From: Prorocentrum cordatum
Taxonomy: Eukaryota > Sar > Dinophyceae > Prorocentrales > Prorocentraceae
Reading direction: 5' to 3'
Length of the DNA stretch: 64,000 nt
NCBI GenBank assembly: GCA_963575745.1
Contig: CAUYUJ010000847.1
Coordinates: forward strand, 468,794-532,793
Shown here: positions 1-11,230 of the stretch, piece by piece
How the letters are laid out: each line of letters starts with the position of its first letter
Position numbering within the stretch: position 1 is the first letter of the stretch
Position numbers and translations under genes: made by a program
The notes under the pieces: generated by a model
The model's input: only the letters and a program-made list of their open reading frames with translations
Database searches by the model: none
What the model was told of the DNA's origin: nothing

Positions 1-689
1 ACAGGCGGAGCGGGTGGAGGAGGAGGAGAAGGAGCCATAATAGGTAGCAACGATTGCAGCCAGCGGGGATGCGATCACCTGAGAGCGCTCAGTGTACGAC
101 GACCAGCTGTGGCCAGAGATGACAGATTTGAAGCATGCAGAAGTTGTCGGGCAGGCCATGAGAACTGGATGGCCAAGGGCACTCCGCACACTCAGAAGAA
201 TTGGTGGACTCGGACTCAAGGCGCCGACTTGTCTTATTGAGGGCATATTTCTAGTATTTGCCGAGATGCCCAAGCATAGAACATGTAGGCACCCGCTGCG
301 AGATGTATTATCAGCGTGCACCATGGTGTGCAAAACACAGTCGACATGCCAGTACATATAAGATGCCTCTACGCTGCGTAGGAGGCCACGTTTTGCTCTG
401 GAGGGTCGCACAGCATAGCTATACCGTTGGGCACTCCTAGCTGGAGCAGCCATGCGACCGCTGTCACAATACAGCATGCACCGACAATATCGAATTGCCC
501 CGCAAATAGCGGCCGCTGGACAGGTGTCGGTTTCCAGGGCCCGGAGAAAGTGTTACATTCGTGCTCGCTCGAATTCTGACGCGTGCTTAGCCAGCGCGCG
601 CTCATGTACACCAGCAAGTGCAGGCACTGGGCGCGATCGCGAGCCTTGTGCCAGCGCTAAGCAGGCAGGAGCTGCCCGATCAGGATCTT
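1..689. other. No gene recognised
   Basis: Mixed-composition sequence with only short overlapping ORFs on both strands and no recognisable motif or repeat. I see nothing that supports a gene here. Confidence 0.5.
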
Positions 690-1017
690 GAGTACGGTCG
701 GGAATGTTTGGGTAGCGTGTCGCTCCGTTGGTTCTGGCCCATCACGCTTCGGCGCTACACGCTATCCACTTCACGTTCCGAAAGCGTCAACGTCCCGAGT
801 CTTTCCCAGCCTCCCGCCCCGCGGGGCGGAGCGACGGCTCTGGCCCACCACGCTTCGGCGCGACACGCTATCCACGTCCCGATCCCAAGCGTCGACGTCC
901 AGAGGCATTCCGAGCCTCCCGCCCTGCGGAGCGGAGCGACACGCTGTCCGCTCGCAAGTCATGGCGTGTCGCCGAGGCCGCCGCCGCGACACGCTGAGCA
1001 AAAGTTCCCGACTGTAA
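690..1017 (+). repeat. F6 repeat, copy 1, with internal 107-bp duplication
   Basis: A block beginning tggcccatcacgcttcgg near 734 recurs 107 bp later at 841. The block ending in gcggagcggagcgacacgc and the Ser/Arg-coding tail is clearly related to 20501-20705. In both places an inverted F4 copy lies nearby. Non-coding dispersed repeat; function unknown. Confidence 0.6.
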
Positions 1018-1040
1018 GTGAGGGGTTGCGCGGGGCTAAG

Positions 1041-1305
1041 GACCTCCTCCTCCTCCTCCTCCTCATCCTCCTCCTCCTCCTCCCCTTCCTCCTCCCCCTC
1101 CTGCTCCTCATCCTCATCCTGCTCCTCCTCATCCTCATCCTCATCCTCATCCTCATCCTCCTCATCATCCTCCGCCTCCTCCTCCTCCTCCTCCTCCTCC
1201 TCCTCCCCCTCTTCGTCCTCCTCCTCCTCATCCTCATCCTCCTTCTCCTCCTCCTCCTCCTCCTCGTCCTCCTCCTCCTCCTCCTGCTCCTCCTCCTCCT
1301 CCTGA
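1041..1305 (+). repeat. (CTC)n imperfect microsatellite
   Basis: About 265 bp of imperfect CTC/CAT triplets. It creates long ORFs in several frames (poly-Leu, poly-Ser, and poly-Glu or poly-Arg on the other strand) that should not be read as proteins. Confidence 0.9.
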
Positions 1306-1469
1306 CCTCTTCCGCCGCCAGGTCGAGACAAGAGGCCCGCGGAGTCCATCTGGAGCACAGTGTCCGGCATGTTGCCCTTCGGGAACGCAGGAGCAGCACG
1401 GCTTGTCGTCCCGTTTACCACGTCGTCGTTGCTCCCCCACCAGTTCCCATTGCAAAGAGAATCACGACG

Positions 1470-1585
1470 GACGGCTCTGGGCTGCAATCGGCCTCCAGGG
1501 GCCCTCACCAGGCCCCAGGGCCGCCAAAGAACGGTTCGGGATGGAGATCCGGTCTCGGGGAGGGGGCCCGGGTCTCCGAGGGCCC
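1470..1585 (-). repeat. F4 dispersed repeat, minus orientation
   Basis: Reads cggcctccaggggccctc then ccaggccccagggc and cgggatggagatccggtctc, the reverse complement of the F4 core (gaccggctcttcatcccg ... gggcccccagaggccg) seen at 14838-15002. Confidence 0.6.
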
Positions 1586-1689
1586 GCGCTGTGAAAGAGC
1601 GCACCGCGTCGGAGTGTTGGGCTGCCGGCCCCGAACTCAGCGCCTTCCGATCCGATTGCCGCGCGTGCTCCCGCTGCCTCTCGAAGACG

Positions 1690-1750
1690 AAGAAGAAACG
1701 GCATATATATATATGTATACATATATCTATATGTATACATATACATATAG

Positions 1751-1796
<46 letters not shown>

Positions 1797-1965
1797 GTAT
1801 ATATAAACTTTGACGCTCCGCGCGGAGTTCTTCGATCTGTGCCTGGGCCCCCCCGGCGGCGCCTCCGGCGCCGCCCCTGGCGCGCTCCGCGCGCCAGGGA
1901 GGTAGGTCCAGCGCAGATCCAAGAAATCCGCGCGGAGCGCCAAAAGTTTATGTTTTTTTGCTGTT
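1690..1965. repeat. F2 foldback element, copy A, with (AT)n insertion
   Basis: The left arm (aaactttgacgctccgcg, from about 1804) and right arm (gcggagcgccaaaagttta, near 1935-1951) are inverted copies flanking a GC-rich palindromic centre (ctggcgcgctccgcgcgccag). The left tip is expanded by about 100 bp of AT/ATAC microsatellite (1700-1803). Related copies lie at 55444, 56550 and 61267, with a diverged one at 56317. Confidence 0.75.
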
Positions 1966-2479
1966 GTTGCATGTTGGCCAGCTCGCTACAGCGGTGCCCC
2001 CGTTTAGTTGGCTCCTTCCACCAGCGCAGGCGCCCCCCGCCTAGCCGCCGACGCAAGAAGTGCATGCCGCTGTTTCTTCTTCCGGCCTCGTCTTTCCCGC
2101 GCTTGCCACACGCCGGGTTCGCTGCCCGAGGGGCCGCCTGCGCTCCCCCTCTCTCGCCGGGGCAACAGAGTGGGCGGCAGAAGATTCGGTTCGAGTGACG
2201 GCGGCGGTGGCAGCAGCAGCGCCGATTGCAGTGGCGACAGCGGCCGCAGCAGAGACGGCAGCGGTGGCAGTGGCAGACGCGGCACGTGTCTCGGAACCGA
2301 CAGAGGCAAGCGACAGCGACAGCCGCATCCACATTGGCAGCAGCACCGTCTTGCTTCGGGTGGCGACAGGCGGTGGTGGTAACGAACCGTCTGGCTTCGA
2401 GGGGTCAAAGCGCAAGTCTTCCCTTGCGGAAGGAATGTGCCAGTTCGGGGAGATCACATATTGGAAACCCATGCCAAGA

Positions 2480-2582
2480 AACACCCTGCTTGCCTCCAGG
2501 GTGCCCTGGGGTTCTTGGGTTTCGATGGTTAACACCATGCTTGCCTCCAGGGTGCCCTGGGTTTCCTGGGCTCCGATGGTTT
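2480..2582 (+). repeat. Two-copy 51-bp tandem duplication
   Basis: The phrase tgcctccagggtgccctggg starts at 2491 and again at 2542. The flanking bases are also similar. Non-coding. Confidence 0.8.
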
Positions 2583-3679
2583 TGCTATGGAGAGCGTGAC
2601 GATCCCACACCAAAAACCAATGGACGTCCTTGGGTATCACGGTTGTGTTTCTTGTGGAAGGTTTCTTGTAATCGAATTCCCATTGTACATCATGATTGCG
2701 TCTAATTTCACGGTCAAGTGGCCAAGCATGTGTCTAACGTCACAGTGCGCTATTGGTTGGTCAATTCTATCCCTGGGCCGTGAGCTCTCGTCTCGAGGTA
2801 TGAGATCTGGCCACCTGGCATGTTCGATGTGCGCGTCACGGGAGAAGCGAGCGGTTGCAGATGGAAAAGGACGAGGTAAGACAGTCACAGTTGAATGAGA
2901 AGGGCGCAAGTGGGCGCAAGCAGTATTTCGCACGCGCAGGTGATCGGGGTCCAAAAAAAAGGCCCTACAAAGAAGCAAGTTAGCCAGCAAACAACCAAAC
3001 AGCAACAGGGAAACGAAACCAGATGGGCAGGCGAGCAGACTGCCGAGCAGAAGGCCGAGATCTTGGCCTGCTCCGCGGAGGTTCAGTCTTGGAAGTCAGT
3101 CGCGCAGGACCGGGCAGGGAGGGTACGAGGGACGGTGGAAGAAAAGGGCAGGGCAGAAAAACTAGAGAAGAACATGACATCACGGGGGAAAGGGCGGAGG
3201 AAGGGGGGAGGAGGCGTGTGCCACAAGGCTCGGGAGGGCTCGTGCGGCAGCGGCCAGCATGGAACAGCAAAGGAGGGAGAGGAGAGGAGCAGGGAGAGTA
3301 AAGTGCAGGAGACGGAGCGGAGGAGGGAGGAGAGGAGAGGAGAGTGCGGACCAGGAATACCCCCGTCAGACTTGCATGCGGCAGTCGATGATTATCAGAA
3401 TGTGTGTTAGCCCAATGCGTGTTTGCCCCGTTCAGTTCCGCCGAGAGCGCGCAGCTTGTAACACCAGCTGCCAGGGCTCTGGTGGACAAGCAAACGTTGG
3501 CGCTAACACACGGTCTAAGGATCATCGAGGCAGGCCACGGGAATCGGGGAGCCGCCGGCGGAGCGTCGGTATTTTCTGTGCCCGCTCAGAACAGCCCGCC
3601 CTGTCTTCTGGGGGTCGGCCCGTGGAGGTGGCGTAGTGCCACTCGAGAGAACGAGGGACAGTTCGGACGAGACTAAGGG

Positions 3680-3800
3680 CAAATCCGTTCCAGGGCTGTC
3701 TGGAACGCACTCAGACCGTTCTGGAACGCTCTGGGAGGGCCGCGGCGCCCGAGACGTCCTCCTGGACCGCCCGGTCTCAGAGATCCCCGATTTATCCTCA
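3680..3800 (+). repeat. F5 dispersed repeat, copy 1
   Basis: Contains tctggaacgctctg, gcggcgcccga and tctcagagatccccgat in the same order as 55340-55435. No coding potential seen. Confidence 0.55.
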
Positions 3801-4272
3801 CCCGAGTTTATCCTCGGCCTTGTTTCGTTTTAGTTGAGGGAGGGGGTGGCAGGGCAAGCGCAGAGGAAGTTCTAGACTGGAGAAGAGGAGGCCGGGCAGG
3901 CGCAGGATGGAGGAGGACGTCTGGAGATCGAAAGCAAGATCGCTTCTGTTCGAATTTGTACGAACATGCCTGTTTGCTCTGGAGGTATTCGGGCGACGAG
4001 ATCTATATTTGTGGAGTCCCAAACCCGGATAGCGGAGCGCCAAGAAGGCCTTCCAAAACCCTTTGGAAAGAGCTCTGAAAGCTCTTGAAAGGAGCTTCCG
4101 AAGAAGCTTCTGGAGAGCTTCACGGCACACATACACTGGGCAACGCTTAGAACAGGTTTTTCGGGACACGTGGAAAGCTCAAGCAAGGCGCAGCGGGGAG
4201 TCCGGCCAGAAGCCGGAACGAGCTCTGGGGCGACCCTGCGGTGCCAGCTTCGAACTTGAAACCCTCTTAGCT

Positions 4273-4440
4273 CTCAGAAAGCTATCCGGGAACATTTTCA
4301 CTGCTCCGTGGCCCCCATTCTGAACCCAGGAGCTGTGTATACGCACTCCTGGCCAAGCAAGGAGAGCGTTGCGTATACACCGCTGCTGGGTTCAGGACGG
4401 CCAGGGAGCAGTGGAAATGTATAGATTTCGTCGCCCTGAG
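4273..4440. repeat. Foldback (inverted-repeat) element
   Basis: Two arms of about 58 nt face each other across a ~10-nt centre near 4350-4363. The left arm holds cactgctccgtggcc, ctgaaccca and tgtatacgca. The right arm holds their complements tgcgtatacac, tgggttcag and ggccagggagcagtg. Weaker pairing reaches CTCAG/CTGAG at the tips. This is MITE-like; I found no second copy in the window. Confidence 0.7.
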
Positions 4441-4860
4441 GTATGGCTGGGTTGTCCTCGTCGGCGATTGCTGCACAGGGCTCGGAAAACAAAATGATGT
4501 TGACGTTCGGGATGGCACCTCGGAGAAGCTATTCAACGCATTTGCGCACTAGGGAACTCTCACGTTTGTGTATAAGTTTCTGAGGCACGGGTGAGCAATT
4601 CTGTAGAGCGGAGCGACGCGCGACTCTCTGACCAATTGGGCGCATCGCGACAACGAGCGAACAACAAGTATCATCAGGTGGCGAAGGCAGCGGCGAAGGG
4701 ATGCGGTTGAAGATTCTGGGCAGGGGCGAACGGCAAGAGAAGAAGCATTTGGAAACGTAGAACTGGACAGGCGGAGCAGAAGGGAACAGATATGTGGAAA
4801 AACATGTGTTCATATATTTATGTATATATACAAAGGAAAATGAGAGAGATACCAGAGGAA

Positions 4861-4893
4861 AAAGAGAGAGAGAGAGAGGGAGAGAGAGAGAGA
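4861..4893 (+). repeat. (GA)n microsatellite
   Basis: Short AG dinucleotide tract with two interruptions. Confidence 0.9.
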
Positions 4894-6439
4894 GGCAGGT
4901 GGCAATCGAGGAAATCATACTCGATAGTCAGCACGCGTGAGTCCATATGCGCCCGCAAGCTGTCTGTCGCAATCAAGTTGGAGCATAATTTCATACATGC
5001 CGTACTCATCTAAGTGAGAGTTACGTGGTTTTGCCGCTTCGGGAAGCCCGCCGGAGAAACCTGGGGCCAACTCGTCCCAGGAGCGAGGCAAGAACGGGCC
5101 AACAGCTGGGCCAATGTTTGATTATTTTGTATTGGAGAAGGCGGTCGTCCAACACTGACTCAAGATGATGTGCCAGAACCCCGGAGGTGAACCCAAGGTA
5201 GCCTTGAGAAGTTCCAGATGACCCCAGACGGCTCCAAGAAGGCCCAGGATGGCCAAGGATCATTCTGGGATGGCACTAACATGACCCAAGAGGCCACACG
5301 AGGCTCCAAAATGGCTCCGCCAAGGCCCCCATAGAGGCGAAAATGTTTCACGTTGTGTATGAGAAAGAAGGAACATGAGGGGATGGCCTGAGCGGAATGA
5401 GGACTAGACGATGTGATGGAAGTCGCAGAATGGAAAGATCGTTTGACGGAGGATGCGGGGAAGGAAGAGGTGAAAGGACGAGAAGAGGTGAAGGGCGCAG
5501 AAAAAGAGCAGTTGCGCAGAGGCAGGGAGACGGCACAGCATGGGCAAAAGCAGCAGCCGTCGGACAGCAAATGGAGAGTTGGGATTGTTCAGGTCACTGA
5601 CGGCGTGCGCCCAGCGTCCGTCCAGAGCGGCTGCGATGGATATTTCAAATGTCTGCAATGCCTGAAGGGGATGGGAGTCGCAAGAGGACAGGGACAGTGT
5701 TCGAGGTGCCCTACACGTCGACTGAACCTTATCTGCGCGCGTGCGTGACACCTAATGGATCGTATGCCATGTGAGCATAAAGGATCAAGCTGTTGGCTTC
5801 TAATAGAAAGGCAAATTGCGATCAGGAGCAAGCGAGATGCGGCCAGGATTCAGCCAGGCCGATCAAGGAAAAAACGGGTTACTCCGACGGTAGGACCGCA
5901 CATGATAATAGTTGTAGATGTCCTTTCGTGCTTTCCTCTTCGCCCTGGTCAAAGCCCCCCGTCTCGCCCTCTGTTGCGCCTCCTCCTCCTCGTTCTCCTT
6001 GTTTTCCTTGTCCCTCGTTTGCTTCTCCTGCTCGCCATCCGTGTTACATGTTTCCTCTTCCTCGTCGTCCTCCTTTTCCTGCTCCTCCTTCTCCCCCTCC
6101 TCCCATTCCCCCTCATCTCCATCCTGTTCTCCTCATGCACCTCTCTTTCCTCCTGGCAAGGGGGCGCATGCCGATGTTCCTCGGCGCCCTCGCCGCCGCG
6201 CCCGGCAGGGGCGCGCTCTCCGATGGCAAGATCGCGAAGCCGTCGGGACAACCCCGCGAGTCGACGGGGCGCGAGAGCACGCCGTTGGGACAACCCCGCA
6301 GGCACAGAGTCAGTCGCGGCCGCGCTCAGGCGGGAGGCAGCACGAAGTTCAGCTCAGCCGCGAGCTGCTTCGCTTCAGCCCTGGCGTCCACCGCTGTTTT
6401 GTCGAACTCTTCGGGCGACTTGTGATTAGGGAGGGGGCC
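4894..6439. other. No gene recognised
   Basis: Short ORFs only. 5050-5330 has the CCCAAGA/GGCTCCAAGA phrase style of the blocks at 8870-9480. 5930-6160 is pyrimidine-rich. Nothing codes for a recognisable protein. Confidence 0.5.
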
Positions 6440-8215
6440 CACGCCTGAGAATTCCTTGGAAATCATCCACATACGCGTGATGAACGCCTCGTGATGTGCC
6501 CCGTTGGGGTGCTCAAGTGCTACGCCTGGAAGAGTTTGCCGATGACTCGCTCGGATTACCTACATGAATTACGGGCCCCGTAGGGAGGGACCCCCGCCTG
6601 AGACTTCCTCGCTATCCACTCACAGACGAAGCCCCCGCGTGAGACCTCCTCCATATTCAGCCCAGAGGAGCCGAATGGTTGCGACAAGTACGTGTGTCCG
6701 ATGACCCGTTCGGATTACCAACATGAAGTGCGGACCCCATACGGAAGGGGGCTTTCGCTTGAGATTTTCCTGCAATTCACTCACAAACAAAGTTCCCGTC
6801 TGAGACTTCCCCCACATTCAATCCACAGGTGCCGAGAAGCGACGCTTGTTACAAGGTTCCAACGACCCGCCCGGATTACGAACATAAGGCGCGGATACCA
6901 CAGGGAACTCCCCCCCGCCTGAGACTCCCTCGCGATCATTCACAAACGAAGCTCCCGCCCGAGATTTCCTCCAAGTTCAACCCAGACAAGCAGGAAACGA
7001 CGAGAGCTACAGGTTTTTGATGGCCCGTTTGGATTATCAACATGATGTGCGGGCCCCATCAGGAAGGGGTTCCCGCCTGAGTCTTCTTCGCAATTCACTC
7101 ACTGAGAAGGCTTCAGCTTGAGATTTCCTCCTGATTCAGGCTTCAGGAACCCAAAAGTGAAGACGGTTACAATCTCCCGATTACCCGCTCGGATTCCCAA
7201 CTGGAAGCGCGGGCCACACAAGGAGGGGGTTCCCGCCTGAGACTTCCTTACGATCCACTCACAGACGAGGCTCCCGCTTGATACCTTTTTCAAATTCAGC
7301 CCAGAGGAGCCAAACAAACAACATCTACAGATTTCCGATGACCCACTCGGATTACCAACATGAGCTGCGGACCCCATAGGGAGGGAGGGGGGTCCCGCCT
7401 GAGAGTTCCTCGCAATTCACCCACAGACGAAGTTCCCGCCCGAGACATCCTGCATTTTCAACCCAAAAGAGCTCAAACGTGACGACAGTTACAGGTTCCC
7501 GATGGCCCGTTCGGATTACAAACACGAAATGCGGACCCATACGGAACGGGTCCCAGCCTGAAGCGTCCTCGTGATCCACAGACGAAGCGACGAAGCCCCC
7601 GCCTGGGACTTCCTCCTGCTTCAGCCCAGAGGAGCCGAAAATGGACGACTGATACAGGTTTCCGATGGCCCACTCGGATTACCAGCATGAAGTGCGGACC
7701 CAATAGAGAAGGGGCTTTCGCCTGAGACTTCCCTGCAGTTCACTCACAGACGAAATTTCCGCCTGAGACGTCCTCATTAATCAGTCCAGAGAAGCTGGAA
7801 AAATTACGAAAGCTACTGGTTTCTGAAGACACGCCTTGATTACCAACATGAGCTGAGGGCCCCGTAGGGAGGAGGGTCCCGCCGGAGATTTCCTCGCAAT
7901 TCACTCACAGACGTGGCTCCCGTTTGGTACCTCCCCATACTCAGACCCCAGGAGCCCGAAAGCGACTGCAGATACAGGTGTCCGATGACCCGTTCGGATG
8001 ACCAACGCACAGCATTGGCCCCATAGGGAAGGGGTTCCCACCTGAGACTTCCCCGCGATTCACTCACAGACGAGGTTCCCGCGTGGTACCTCCTCCACAT
8101 TCAGGGCTGAGGGCCGAAAAGTGACTATAGATACAGGTGTCCGATGACCCGTTCGGATGACCAACGTGAAGTGCGGGACCCACATGGAGGGGGTTCCCGT
8201 TCGAGACGTACCTCA
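6440..8215 (+). repeat. Tandem array of ~160-bp units, 11 copies
   Basis: The phrase CGGATTACCAACATGA or a close variant recurs at 6552, 6711, 6872, 7030, 7190, 7348, 7512, 7675, 7837, 7995 and 8153, spaced 158-164 bp apart (mean about 160). Each unit has the same order: gcggaccccatagg, cccgcctgagacttcct, actcacagacgaag, a second cccgcctgagac, then a variable stretch and cccgttcgg. Divergence between units is substantial, so this is an old array. Reading frames are interrupted, so it is not a repeat protein. Confidence 0.9.
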
Positions 8216-8279
8216 AAGTGAGTACGTAAGAATGAAAGTGCGCCAGAGAATAGGAATGCGTGCATGATTTCGCGGTTGT

Positions 8280-8560
8280 TGGGTGATGATGGTGGTGATG
8301 ATGAATGGTGATGATCATTGTGTGGTGGCGAGTGAGTAAGTGAGTGTGGGAATGAGTAAGTGGGTGACAAATGGCAAGCGAATGGTGAGTGAGTGAGGGA
8401 GGAATGATGATCGGTGGTGGTGTGGTGATGATAGCTATGATGATCCTGATGGTATCGCTGTATTGGTGCTGATGATTATGATGATGCTGCTGATGATGAT
8501 GAGAATGCGTAGTCGTGATGATGACGATGATGGCGATGGTGAAGGAGATGGGGAGGAGGA
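8280..8560 (+). repeat. GAT-rich and GTGA-rich microsatellite
   Basis: Imperfect GATGATG and GTGAGTGA runs following directly on the 160-bp array. Confidence 0.8.
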
Positions 8561-8718
8561 GAGATCCTGCGCCGGGGGGGCAGAGAAAACAATAACCCCA
8601 CTTAGGATGTGGGGTATAAGAAGAACGCCCAGCCGTAATTCTTCAAGTTGCAGTTGGAAGCTACGAGGGGGTCCCAGTCGACCCTACCAAAGTATTGGTA
8701 AAGTCTGGCCTGGTCTGT

Positions 8719-8719
8719 G

Positions 8720-8788
<69 letters not shown>
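8719..8788 (+). repeat. (AT)n microsatellite
   Basis: About 65 bp of nearly uninterrupted AT followed by AAATAAATAAAT. Confidence 0.95.
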
Positions 8789-8789
<1 letters not shown>

Positions 8790-8869
8790 AATAAATAAAT
8801 GGGGAGGGGGTTCTGGACCAGGGGGGGGCCTCACTTTGCCCAGTGGCTGTGGTCACCCCCCCGCCGGAG

Positions 8870-9480
8870 ACGCCAGGACGCTCCCAGGACCCTCTAAAAT
8901 GGCTCCAGGACGCCCTCAGGACAGCCCAAGAGAGGTCCGAAGCGGCCCGGGAGCACTCCAAGACGGTTACAAAGCTGCCAAAGCGTCCCAGCAGGTCTCC
9001 GACAGGCTTCCTGGGAGGGGCCCAAGAGGGAATTGTCATTGATTTTTAGTGGGTTTTTGAAGGGTTTTGGCGTTCTCCCCAGTTCGGCTTCCAGACGCTC
9101 CAAGACGGCCCAAGAGGCCCGAAAGATCGCCTCAAGACGAGCCAAGAGGCCCCCAAGAGACCACCGAGACAGCCCAAGAGGGCCCCAAGACGGCCCAGGA
9201 AGCTTCCAAGACGGCCCCAAAGAGCTCCCAGAACACTCCAAGAGGAGCCCCAGATGGGGAACACGAACTGACATTTCGAGCCCTCGCCCACCAAAAGCTC
9301 CCAAGAGGCCCCCAGGAGTCCGCAAGAGGCAAGAGGCCTCCAAAAGGCGCCGAAAGGGCCCCGCAAGGCTCCCAAGAGACTTCCACCAGGCCCCAAGAGG
9401 CAGCCACGAAGTACCCAAGAGGTTTTCGAGAGCTTTACAGGATGCCCCCGAAAGACTTCACACATCCCAACAGGCATCCA
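8870..9480 (+). repeat. CCCAAGAGGCCCCAAGACGG phrase repeat, plus orientation
   Basis: Degenerate 10-24-bp phrases (ccaagaggcccc, ccaagacggccc) repeat throughout. A non-phrase core at 9033-9102 (cattgatttttagtggg to ggcttccagacgctcc) is found inverted at 10896-10964, so this block and 10560-11230 are inverted copies of one dispersed element. The Pro/Lys/Gln-rich ORFs across it are a product of the phrase. Confidence 0.7.
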
Positions 9481-9569
9481 GCAGGACACTGGCCCATCAC
9501 CCAGGCATGCTGGCCTCATGCGCACAACCCAAGTCCCCCAGACAGCTCCCGAGTTCGGCGGGGGAGCTT

Positions 9570-9689
9570 CGGAGACGACGGTGACGAAGATGATGACGAT
9601 GATGACGACTATTATGAGGTTGGCGACGATGATGATGATGATGAGGAAGAAGATGATGATGATGATGATGATGATGATGAAAATGATGC

Positions 9690-9745
<56 letters not shown>

Positions 9746-10267
9746 TTGACAGTGGTAATGATGATGATGGTGATCGTGATGTGGGTCATAGTGATGATGA
9801 TGGTGATGCTGACGATCATGATGACGATGACGGTGATGCCGTTGAGGATGGTGATGCTGATGATCATTATGATGATGCTGGTGATGGTCAGGATGATAAC
9901 GCCGATGCTGATAATAATGGTGGCGATGTTGTTTATGGTGCTTGTGATGCAGGAGTGGGCGGATGATGAAGACGATGACGATGATGATGACGATAATGGT
10001 GACGACGATCACGATGACGACGACGGCGATAATGATGACGATGGTGATGATGAGGATGATTGTGCTGATAATTCAGGTGACGATACTGACGATGATGACG
10101 ACGATGGCGATGATGACGATGGTGATGACGATGTTGCTGCTGATGGTGGTGATGGTGACGATTGTGATGATGGTGATGGTCATGGTGATGATGACGATGC
10201 CGCTGACGATGACGCCGGATATGATGGTGATGAGGATGTCGATGATGACGATGACGATTATGCTAGC
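9570..10267 (+). repeat. (GAT/GAC)n microsatellite, ~700 bp
   Basis: Long imperfect GAT/GAC triplet tract. It yields Asp-, Met- and Ile/His-rich ORFs in different frames and strands, none of which I regard as genes. Confidence 0.9.
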
Positions 10268-10358
10268 TAGAACTTGAGCGCGCGCGAAGCGCGCGCGATG
10301 GTTCTAGGATGTATATATATATATACACAAGCGTGCAGTGGCGCTTCGCGCCATGCAC
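10268..10358. repeat. Pair of strong hairpins around an AT tract
   Basis: Hairpin 1 (10268-10306) pairs TAGAAC with GTTCTA and has a GCGCGCGC-GAA-GCGCGCGC stem. Hairpin 2 (about 10335-10358) pairs GTGCA and TGGCGC around TTC with GCGCCA and TGCAC. The two are joined by a TATATATATATATA tract. Confidence 0.75.
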
Positions 10359-10559
10359 CTTGGTCCTTGAAGTTTGGTATGCAGGCGGAATGGCAGGAAG
10401 GTCTAGCCGACAATTCAGCGATAACTCCTTGTTGCCTTTTCCAGCATCGCCGCTAAGATGATGTTATTCGTTATCCTTCCTCCATGCTTCTTTTTCCTCG
10501 TTCTCGCCAAACCCTGCGCATTTTCCCCATCCTCCTCAGCTCTTTTTGCGGAGGCTCCT

Positions 10560-11230
10560 CCTTGGAGAGCCTCTGGGGGCCTCACACGAGTTTCAGGCTT
10601 TCTTAAGGCCTTATGGAGGCCTCCTGGGCGTGTTCTGGAGGTTCTGGGGGCTTCCTCGGGCCACCCTGCCTCCAACCGCGGGCGGTCTCCCTAAACGACC
10701 GGGTCACGATTTGGAATGGTTCGGAGGGTGTCTTGGGGTTGTCTTGGGCCGCCATGGGGCTCTCTCAGGGCCATCTTTGGCCCCTATTGTGCCGTTTTGG
10801 GGCTCTCTTGGATTGCCTGGAAGCCCTTTCGGATGATTGTGGGGCGATTTTGGAGCCTCCCAGGCGGCTTCGGACGTCCAGAAGACTGCCGTATTGGAGC
10901 GTCGGGAAGCCGAACAGAGGAGAACCCCAAAATTCACAAAAAAACCGCATAAAATCAATGATTGTTGCCTCTTGGGGCCTTCTTGGGAGTTCTCTTGGAG
11001 CTTTTTGAGGCCTTCGGAGCCGTCCTGGAGGCCTCTTGGGCCATCTTGAGGTCACGTCGGTCACTCTTGGAGCGCTCTTGTGCTGTCTTGGGGGTCGCTG
11101 GGACGTCTCCGATGACCCCCCTGATCGCCTTAGGTGTGCTAGGAAGGCTTGGCAAAACGCCCTGCGAGGCCCGGGGGGCCGCTTCGAGGCCCGTCCGGAG
11201 GGTCCCAAAGCCCCAGATCCCTGGGGTCCG
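10560..11230 (-). repeat. CCCAAGAGG phrase repeat, minus orientation
   Basis: Same family as 8870-9480 in reverse complement (cttgggccatcttgagg, cttggagcgctcttg). It contains the shared core at 10896-10964. Together the two form an imperfect inverted repeat of about 600-bp arms around the GAT tract and hairpins. Confidence 0.7.

Larger units (their letters stand above)
1966..4272. other. No gene recognised
   Basis: GC-rich sequence with purine-rich stretches (3020-3350) that produce Arg/Glu/Lys-rich ORFs without domain motifs. Apart from the small duplication and the F5 copy annotated inside it, nothing is recognised. ORF lengths stay under about 200 codons on both strands, as expected by chance at this GC content. 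Confidence 0.5.

Noticed and set aside
618-2198. 526-codon ORF and its antisense partners
   Set aside because: Its centre is the CTC microsatellite and its end the F2 foldback. Poly-Leu and poly-Tyr/Ile segments with no conserved domain; not a gene.
9046-10270. Poly-Asp, poly-Met and poly-His/Ile ORFs
   Set aside because: Direct translation of a GAT/GAC microsatellite in different frames.
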